Positions 7,263-11,886 of a stretch of DNA of 11,886 bases are shown one piece after another; position 1 is the first letter of the stretch; each line of letters opens with the position of its first letter. The position numbers were made by a program, and so were the translations under genes. The notes under the pieces were generated by a model. That model was not told where the DNA came from, searched no databases, and worked only from the letters and a program-made list of their open reading frames with translations. Source of the stretch: an uncultured bacterium (lineage in GTDB: Bacteria > Bacteroidota > Bacteroidia > Bacteroidales > Marinifilaceae); assembly GCA_905216195.1 (NCBI GenBank), contig CAJMSX010000079.1, positions 1-11,886 of the forward strand. Direction: 5' to 3'.

Positions 7263-7661
7263 ATGAAAACGCGGATTGCTTTAATCGTTTTAGGGTTGTT
7301 TTGTATTTTTGCTTCTTGTAAAGAAAAACCGAAACCGGCGCCCAAACCGGCACCCAAACCGGAAGTCGTCAAAGACACCGTGCAGCCGAAACCGGAAGTC
7401 AAAGTGGAAAAACCGGTCAAAAATGAAGTTCAAAACTATTTTCTGATTGCCGGTTGCTTCGAATACAAAGAAAATGCGGATAAACTATGCGACAAATTGC
7501 AGAAAGAAGGATACGATTCCAAGATTATACCTTATTTCGAAAATTTGTATCTGGTTTCTTACAACGGTTTTCCGACCCGGAGCGAAGCCTTAAAGGCTCA
7601 GAAAAAGATCGTTACCGAAAAAGGAAAAGAGAAAACATGGATTTACAAATCGGGAAACTGA
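7263..7661 (+). CDS. SPOR-domain lipoprotein, first of a tandem pair
   Basis: SPOR domains bind peptidoglycan, preferentially glycan strands stripped of stem peptides as found at division sites. This 132-residue protein has a lipoprotein signal MKTRIALIVLGLFCIFASC with the lipobox Cys at 19. A Pro/Lys-rich spacer (about 20-53, repeated KPAPKPAPKPE-type units) follows, then a SPOR domain from about residue 57 to 130 (YFLIAGCFEYKENADKL, LYLVSYNGFPTRSEALKAQ, TWIYK). It is therefore predicted to be membrane-anchored with the domain reaching the cell wall. The ATG at 7263 is the natural start because the signal peptide begins there; no Shine-Dalgarno is evident. A second SPOR gene follows after 59 bases. 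The specific role is unknown; cell division or wall maintenance is inferred from the domain. Confidence 0.9.
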   Translation: MKTRIALIVLGLFCIFASCKEKPKPAPKPAPKPEVVKDTVQPKPEVKVEKPVKNEVQNYFLIAGCFEYKENADKLCDKLQKEGYDSKIIPYFENLYLVSYNGFPTRSEALKAQKKIVTEKGKEKTWIYKSGN

Positions 7662-7690
7662 TCGGTGGTCCATCCGGACAAAGGGAGATT

Positions 7691-7710
7691 CGGGCGAAAA
7701 TCCACGCCCG
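7691..7710 (+). promoter_or_regulatory. Hairpin in the gap between the two SPOR genes
   Basis: CGGGCG (7691-7696) and CGCCCG (7705-7710) make a six-pair GC stem with an eight-base loop. TTTCATTTCC follows directly, ending at the ATG of the second gene. It could be a partial terminator, an mRNA processing barrier, or a structure that limits translation of the second gene. Confidence 0.4.
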
Positions 7711-7720
7711 TTTCATTTCC

Positions 7721-8173
7721 ATGAAAATGATGTACAGAATCGGATTCGTGCTACTTTTAGGAGCCTTTTTGCTCCCTGCTTGCCAAAACAAGGGGCTGGA
7801 CCCGAAATACCTGACTTCGGCCATGGTCGTGAGGAAGACTCATGCAGACCCCCAAAATACATTGGACTTTCCGGACACAACGAGAAAAAAAGAAACGGGC
7901 GCTCCTGCTCCAGCAGCAGTTTCCTCTCCTTCTTCAGTATACCATATTATTGTGGCCAGCTACCGCCCTTCGGAGAGAAGCGGGGCTGAACAATTCGTCG
8001 ATAACCTCAAAGCCCGGGGATATTTCCCTCAAATCATCGAATCTCAGGGACGTCTCCGCATCAGTATTAAAAGTATGACTACCGAAACCGAAGCTCAGTC
8101 GGAAGCGGAAAAATACAAAAAATTGCTTCGTCGCCCCGATATCTGGGTCATGAAAAGCAGCGGAGACTCTTAA
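7721..8173 (+). CDS. SPOR-domain lipoprotein, second of a tandem pair
   Basis: This is a 150-residue protein with a lipoprotein signal MKMMYRIGFVLLLGAFLLPAC (lipobox LPAC, Cys 21), a low-complexity Thr/Ala/Pro linker to about residue 71, and a SPOR domain at about 73-146 (VYHIIVASYRPSERSGAEQF, LRISIKSMTTETEAQSEAEK, DIWVMK). The open frame extends upstream to 7487 inside the first SPOR gene. The ATG at 7721 is chosen because it begins a proper signal peptide; the ATGs at 7727 and 7730 are near alternatives. The linker and domain differ clearly from the first gene, so the pair is not a recent duplication. The last stop codon is shared in part with the convergent PAP2-like gene. A wall-binding role is inferred from the domain. 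Confidence 0.88.
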   Translation: MKMMYRIGFVLLLGAFLLPACQNKGLDPKYLTSAMVVRKTHADPQNTLDFPDTTRKKETGAPAPAAVSSPSSVYHIIVASYRPSERSGAEQFVDNLKARGYFPQIIESQGRLRISIKSMTTETEAQSEAEKYKKLLRRPDIWVMKSSGDS

Positions 8174-8769
8174 CAGAGAATCAAAAGCACAAAACACAGG
8201 CCGAACAGAAAACCGATATAAATCTGAGCGGGAGTATGTTTTTTCAGATACAGCCGGCAGGTAGCCAAAATCCCGGATAACAAAAGTACGGTGATAAAGA
8301 GGTCACGGATATTTCCCCAATATTTGAATCCCAAAATCAACAGAAAACCGCAAACCGCACCCGCAGCCGTCATGTGCATACTCATTTTCCAACGTAAAGT
8401 GACAATGGAAAATCCGGATAAAACGATAATCAACACCAGATACAATTGTTGCACAATATTGGTGTAGGGTATTCTGCCGATCAGGTAAAATCCCAGAAAA
8501 CCGGAAAAAATAGCGGCCAAGGCGGGATACACCCTTTCCTGCTTGATTTCCAGCCGGTAATTACTGATTAATTTCAACCTTTTAAAGAAAAATAAACTGC
8601 ATACCGGCAATATCGTTACCGTGAAAACGGTAATCAGATAACAATAAAAACGAGCTTTACCGGGTATAAAAGAAAAAACCGAATCCGAATTAAAAATAAA
8701 CATCAATCCGTACAGCGGGATCAGCAACGGATGCATAACATAAGAAAGGCTTTGTGCGATTATTTTCAT
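8170..8769 (-). CDS. Small PAP2-like integral membrane protein with degenerate signature
   Basis: This 199-residue protein has about six hydrophobic segments. It resembles the short membrane proteins next to rpoN in Bacteroidetes that are usually placed in the PAP2 (type 2 phosphatidic acid phosphatase) superfamily. Traces of the three signature motifs appear: EIKQERVYP for the K-x6-RP motif, SMHMTAAGAVCGF where PSGH is expected, and RLYLKKHTPAQIYIGFLFG for the SR-x5-H-x3-D motif. The third-motif His is kept, but the acidic partner is Gln and the PSGH serine-glycine pair is absent. Acid phosphatase activity therefore cannot be assumed; lipid-head-group phosphatase is a guess. It starts nine bases after the rpoN stop, so it is almost certainly co-transcribed with rpoN and asnS. 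Its stop overlaps that of the convergent SPOR gene. Confidence 0.75.
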   Translation of the reverse strand: MKIIAQSLSYVMHPLLIPLYGLMFIFNSDSVFSFIPGKARFYCYLITVFTVTILPVCSLFFFKRLKLISNYRLEIKQERVYPALAAIFSGFLGFYLIGRIPYTNIVQQLYLVLIIVLSGFSIVTLRWKMSMHMTAAGAVCGFLLILGFKYWGNIRDLFITVLLLSGILATCRLYLKKHTPAQIYIGFLFGLCFVLLILC

Positions 8770-8778
8770 AGGTAAAAT

Positions 8779-10263
8779 TTATATTTCCCGGCGGAGACGG
8801 GCTACGGGAATATCCAGCATCTGCCGGTATTTGGCAATCGTGCGTCGGGCAATCTGGTATCCCTTCTTCTCCATTCTTTCCACCAGTTCGTCGTCCGTAT
8901 AGGGTTTCTTTTTATCTTCGGCATCTATAATGCTTTTCAAAGCATTTTTAAGTTCTCCGGTACTGACTTCCTCTCCGCTCGTCATTTGCATGCTTCCCGT
9001 AAAGAAATCTTTCAAAGAGTAAATACCGAACCAGGTTTGTATGTATTTCGCATTGGATACCCGGGAGATCGTGGAGACGTCCAGGCCCGTGATATCGGCA
9101 ATGTCGCGGAGGATCATGGGTTTCAAGGCGTTTTCGTCTCCGGTTAAAAAAAACGGTTTTTGAAACTGTACGATGGCCGTCATCGTCAGCATCAGGGTAT
9201 TGTTCCGCTGTTCGACGGCGTCGATAAAGGATTTTGCCGAATTGAGCTTATATTTCACAAAAGAGACTACATCCCGCTTATTTTTGGAATTCTGTCCCTT
9301 CTGGTAATTTTCCAGCATATTGAGATAGGCCTTATTGATCCGGAGTTCCGGTATATTTCCGGCATTGAGGCTGAGCTGCAATTCTCCGTCCACCAAATCG
9401 AGGGTAAAATCCGGAATAATTTTTTCGGCATTTCTTTCATAGGAAAGGTCGTTCAGGCTACCTCCGGGTTTGGGATTCAACTTGAGAATCTCCTCCATAA
9501 TTTCCTTCAATTCTTCGTCGGAAAGCCTCAATTTACGGGCGATTTTTTCATAATGCTTCCGGGAAAACTCTTCAAAACATTCCTGCACGACCGACAAGGC
9601 CTGTTGTAAAACTTTATTTTTAGGATGAAGAGCCGTCTTCTGTTGTAGTTGCAAAGTGAGACATTCTTTTAAATCGCGGGCCCCGACCCCGGCAGGTTCG
9701 AATTCCTGAATGACTTTCAATAATTTCGCCACCTCCTCTTCACTGACTTCTATACCGGCTCCGAAAGCCAGGTCGTCTACGATGTTTTCGATATCCCTCC
9801 TCAAATAACCGTCGTCATCGATATTACCGATAATATATTCCGCCACTTTCTTCTGCAATTCCGTGAGATCTCTCATGCCCAGCTGAGCGATAAGACTTTC
9901 CCGGAAGGTGGCTCCCTGCGACAAAACGAAATCCTTGGAATCATCGTCTTTCGATGCATTGGAAACCGTCAGCCGGTATTCCGGAATATCGTCCTCGTCT
10001 CCCATATAATCCTCCAGGGAAAACTCGTCTTCTTCCCGGTTTTCCTCTGCCGATTCTTCGAAATCTTCCGACTCCTGTTCCGGAAAATCCGCTTCGGATT
10101 CGGGATAATCTTCCTCTCCTTCCTCCAGAAGCGGATTACTTTCCAATTCTTCTTTTACACGTTGTTCCAGTTGATAGGTAGGAAGCTCAAGCAGCTTTAT
10201 CAACTGTATTTGAAGAGGATTGATCTTCAAACCCAATTTTTGTTGTAAATTCTGCTTTAGCAC
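8779..10263 (-). CDS. rpoN: RNA polymerase sigma-54 factor
   Basis: Sigma-54 directs RNA polymerase to -24/-12 promoters and needs AAA+ enhancer-binding activators. Numbering from the first of two GTG codons, the 495 residues show the Gln/Leu-rich region I (LKQNLQQKL to LESNPLLEE, about 3-48), a very acidic region II (about 49-110), the core-binding domain (about 118-330, with GNIDDDGYL and EPAGVGARDLKECL), the helix-turn-helix domain (LRDIADITGLDVSTISRVSN, about 386-405) and the RpoN box ARRTIAKYR (473-481) that contacts the -24 element. Two GTG codons stand in tandem at 10266 and 10263, preceded directly by an in-frame TAA. No ATG lies close enough to keep region I, so the start is non-ATG. 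I place it at 10263, giving MLKQNLQQK as in relatives; 10266 is possible. It is the middle gene of a three-gene run. Confidence 0.97.
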   Translation of the reverse strand: MLKQNLQQKLGLKINPLQIQLIKLLELPTYQLEQRVKEELESNPLLEEGEEDYPESEADFPEQESEDFEESAEENREEDEFSLEDYMGDEDDIPEYRLTVSNASKDDDSKDFVLSQGATFRESLIAQLGMRDLTELQKKVAEYIIGNIDDDGYLRRDIENIVDDLAFGAGIEVSEEEVAKLLKVIQEFEPAGVGARDLKECLTLQLQQKTALHPKNKVLQQALSVVQECFEEFSRKHYEKIARKLRLSDEELKEIMEEILKLNPKPGGSLNDLSYERNAEKIIPDFTLDLVDGELQLSLNAGNIPELRINKAYLNMLENYQKGQNSKNKRDVVSFVKYKLNSAKSFIDAVEQRNNTLMLTMTAIVQFQKPFFLTGDENALKPMILRDIADITGLDVSTISRVSNAKYIQTWFGIYSLKDFFTGSMQMTSGEEVSTGELKNALKSIIDAEDKKKPYTDDELVERMEKKGYQIARRTIAKYRQMLDIPVARLRREI

Positions 10264-10298
10264 CACTTATAAATTTAAGATTCAACCACAGGGTTTCA

Positions 10299-11744
10299 TT
10301 AAAACTCCGCATTCTTCGGCGTACGCGGAAACGGAATAACATCCCGGATATTCGTCATGCCGGTTACGAAAAGCAACAAGCGTTCGAACCCCAGCCCGAA
10401 GCCGCTGTGTACCGCAGAACCGAAACGGCGGGTGTCCAGGTAATAGGACATCGCCTCGAGCGGTATACCTACTTCCTGCATCCGGCTGACCAATTTATCG
10501 TAATTTTCCTCCCGTTGGGAACCTCCGATGATTTCTCCGATTTGGGGGAAAAGCACATCCATAGCCGCCACCGTCTTACCGTCCGGATTCTGCTTCATGT
10601 AAAAAGCCTTGATTTCCTTCGGATAACCCGTCAATATAACCGGTTTTTTAAAGTGTTTCTCCACCAGATACCGTTCGTGTTCGCTCTGCAGATCGACGCC
10701 CCAACCGGTTACGGGATATTGGAATTTTCCGTTTTTATTTTGTTTGCTGTTCATCAGGATATCGATCGCTTCGGTGTAAGTGAGACGTTCGAACTCATGC
10801 GTCAGAACGAAATTCAGTTTTTCGATCAGTTCCATGGAACGGTCTTCCGCCTTTTTATTCTTTTCTTCTTCCTGCAAACGAGCACTCAAAAATTTCAAAT
10901 CATCCATACAATGCTCCAAAGCATAACGAATGAGGTATTTGAGAAAATCCTCCGCCAGGTCCATATTATCCTTCAGGTCGTAAAAAGCCATTTCCGGTTC
11001 AATCATCCAAAACTCCGAAAGATGACGGGTCGTATTGGAATTTTCCGCCCGGAAAGTAGGTCCGAAGGTATAAATCTTCCCCAAAGCCATAGCTCCCAAT
11101 TCCCCTTCCAACTGTCCGCTGACCGTTAAGTTCGTCGCTTTCCCGAAGAAATCCTGTTTATAATCGACTTCCCCGCTTTCGGTAAGCGGAGGATGCTTAG
11201 CATCCAGGGTCGTTACCCGGAACATTTCTCCCGCTCCTTCACAATCCGAAGCGGTAATCAGGGGCGTATGCAAATAATAAAAACCGTTCTGGTTAAAATA
11301 TTGGTGTACAGCAAAAGCCATAGCATGGCGAATCCGGAATACGGCACCGAAAATATTGGTCCGAAAGCGCAGATGCGCTACCTCTCTTAAAAATTCCAGA
11401 GAGTGTTTCTTGGGTTGAATCGGATACTTTTCGGGATCCGCTTCTCCCAGGATTTGCAACTCCGTCGCTTGGATTTCATGAGCCTGACCGCTTCCCGTAC
11501 TCTCCACCAACAGCCCTTTGACGTAAACGGCCGCTCCGGTCGTCACCTTTTTCAGAACATCTTCCGGGAAACGCTCCATATCCACGACAATCTGTATATT
11601 ATTGATGGTCGAACCGTCATTTAAAGCGATAAAATTTACCTGCTTATTACCCCGTTTGGTTCTCACCCAACCGCAGATTTCAACTTCCCTGTTACAAACC
11701 CCCGCCTGTAACAATTCTTTTACAGATGTCTTTTGTGTTTCCAT
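10299..11744 (-). CDS. asnS: Asparaginyl-tRNA synthetase
   Basis: AsnRS charges tRNA-Asn with asparagine using ATP. The 481-residue protein has an N-terminal OB-fold anticodon-binding domain (about 17-100; CGWVRTKRGNKQVNFIALND) and a class IIb catalytic core. Motif 2 is TFRAENSNTTRHLSEFWMIE (about 230-249). Motif 3 is GFGLGFERLLLFVTG (448-462). The trailing NIRDVIPFPRTP is typical of AsnRS and separates it from AspRS, whose ends and insertions differ. The region around 281-345 carries a charged stretch (EEEKNKKAEDRS) within the catalytic domain. The ATG at 11744 sits close behind AAAAGGAA. It heads the leftward run asnS-rpoN-PAP2-like with a 32-base gap before rpoN. A well-formed promoter lies upstream. 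Confidence 0.97.
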   Translation of the reverse strand: METQKTSVKELLQAGVCNREVEICGWVRTKRGNKQVNFIALNDGSTINNIQIVVDMERFPEDVLKKVTTGAAVYVKGLLVESTGSGQAHEIQATELQILGEADPEKYPIQPKKHSLEFLREVAHLRFRTNIFGAVFRIRHAMAFAVHQYFNQNGFYYLHTPLITASDCEGAGEMFRVTTLDAKHPPLTESGEVDYKQDFFGKATNLTVSGQLEGELGAMALGKIYTFGPTFRAENSNTTRHLSEFWMIEPEMAFYDLKDNMDLAEDFLKYLIRYALEHCMDDLKFLSARLQEEEKNKKAEDRSMELIEKLNFVLTHEFERLTYTEAIDILMNSKQNKNGKFQYPVTGWGVDLQSEHERYLVEKHFKKPVILTGYPKEIKAFYMKQNPDGKTVAAMDVLFPQIGEIIGGSQREENYDKLVSRMQEVGIPLEAMSYYLDTRRFGSAVHSGFGLGFERLLLFVTGMTNIRDVIPFPRTPKNAEF

Positions 11745-11761
11745 TTCCTTTTAAATTACGC

Positions 11762-11805
11762 TGTTCTCTATTCCACAAACAGTCTTCCCTTACAGAATGT
11801 TCTCT
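11762..11805. repeat. Direct repeats and weak stem in the asnS leader
   Basis: TGTTCTCT occurs at 11762-11769 and 11798-11805, 36 bases apart. CACAAA (11774-11779) and TTTGTG (11805-11810) could pair as a weak six-bp stem. The predicted asnS leader covers both. There is no sign of a T-box, and the repeats may be chance. Confidence 0.25.
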
Positions 11806-11816
11806 TTGTGAGTCTG

Positions 11817-11848
11817 CAAAAATAAGGAAATAACGTCAAAACGACAAA
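11817..11848 (-). promoter_or_regulatory. Bacteroidetes-type promoter of the asnS-rpoN operon
   Basis: On the minus strand TTTG (11848-11845) and TATTTTTG (11824-11817) match the -33 and -7 elements with a 20-base spacer, the best full promoter match in the window. It predicts a start near 11810 and a leader of about 65 bases. No other promoter is visible inside the run, so rpoN and the PAP2-like gene probably depend on it. Confidence 0.7.
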
Positions 11849-11886
11849 AAATCAGCTCATTTTGCTTACCCGCAGAATAAATCGCC

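Noticed and set aside
7487..7720. Upstream extension of the second SPOR open frame into the first SPOR gene
   Set aside because: The extension would bury the lipoprotein signal in the middle of the protein and overlaps another coding gene out of frame; the ATG at 7721 starts a complete signal peptide.
9160..9609. Plus-strand open frame of 149 codons inside rpoN
   Set aside because: Antisense shadow of the rpoN core-binding and DNA-binding regions, with no domain or signal.
10407..11129. Long open frame (240 codons) on the plus strand opposite asnS
   Set aside because: It lies wholly antisense to a confidently identified gene, shows no recognisable domain, and its hydrophobic Phe/Ile/His-rich composition is what the reverse strand of this coding sequence would give.
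11745..11886. T-box or other amino-acid-sensing riboswitch in front of asnS
   Set aside because: The predicted leader is only about 65 bases, with no T-box sequence, specifier loop or terminator-antiterminator pair; only weak repeats are present.
1..11886. A defence island, mobile element or other undescribed multi-gene system
   Set aside because: No transposase, integrase, nuclease, toxin-antitoxin or array-like repeat is seen, and codon use looks even; the genes are recognisable core functions.

Overview
The window looks like a stretch of ordinary chromosome from a member of the Bacteroidota, most likely the order Bacteroidales. Three observations support this. TAnnTTTG-type promoter elements lie in front of most transcription units. 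Shine-Dalgarno sequences are weak or absent. The asnS, rpoN and PAP2-like genes sit together in one run, an arrangement I recall from this phylum. Gut genera such as Odoribacter or Butyricimonas are a guess and cannot be fixed from the sequence alone. I see no rRNA, tRNA, insertion sequence, phage gene or CRISPR array, and no convincing defence or other novel multi-gene system.

Layout from left to right. A large RND/MMPL-type membrane transporter, cut off by the left edge, reads rightward (1-2034). It faces a leftward two-gene unit made of a YjbR-family protein and deoC (3435 down to 2179), with a hairpin terminator between the convergent ends. Divergent from that unit is mutS (3557-6172, rightward). 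mutS converges on a cyclophilin-type peptidyl-prolyl isomerase lipoprotein (7110 down to 6304). The short gap between them is packed with inverted and direct repeats, including a composite hairpin. Divergent from the isomerase, behind back-to-back promoters and a stem-loop, are two SPOR-domain lipoproteins in tandem (7263-7661 and 7721-8173). The right third is a leftward operon: asnS (asparaginyl-tRNA synthetase), rpoN (sigma-54) and a small PAP2-like membrane protein (11744 down to 8170). Its end overlaps the end of the second SPOR gene by three bases.

The genes serve mostly housekeeping roles: deoxynucleoside catabolism (deoC), mismatch repair (mutS), envelope protein folding (isomerase), peptidoglycan binding (SPOR proteins), translation (asnS) and alternative-sigma transcription (rpoN). 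The more interesting details are small-scale: a possible leaderless start for the YjbR-family gene, a stem-loop predicted at the very 5' end of the SPOR transcript, a helical insertion inside the cyclophilin fold, a non-ATG start for rpoN, and a PAP2-like protein that keeps only part of the phosphatase signature.
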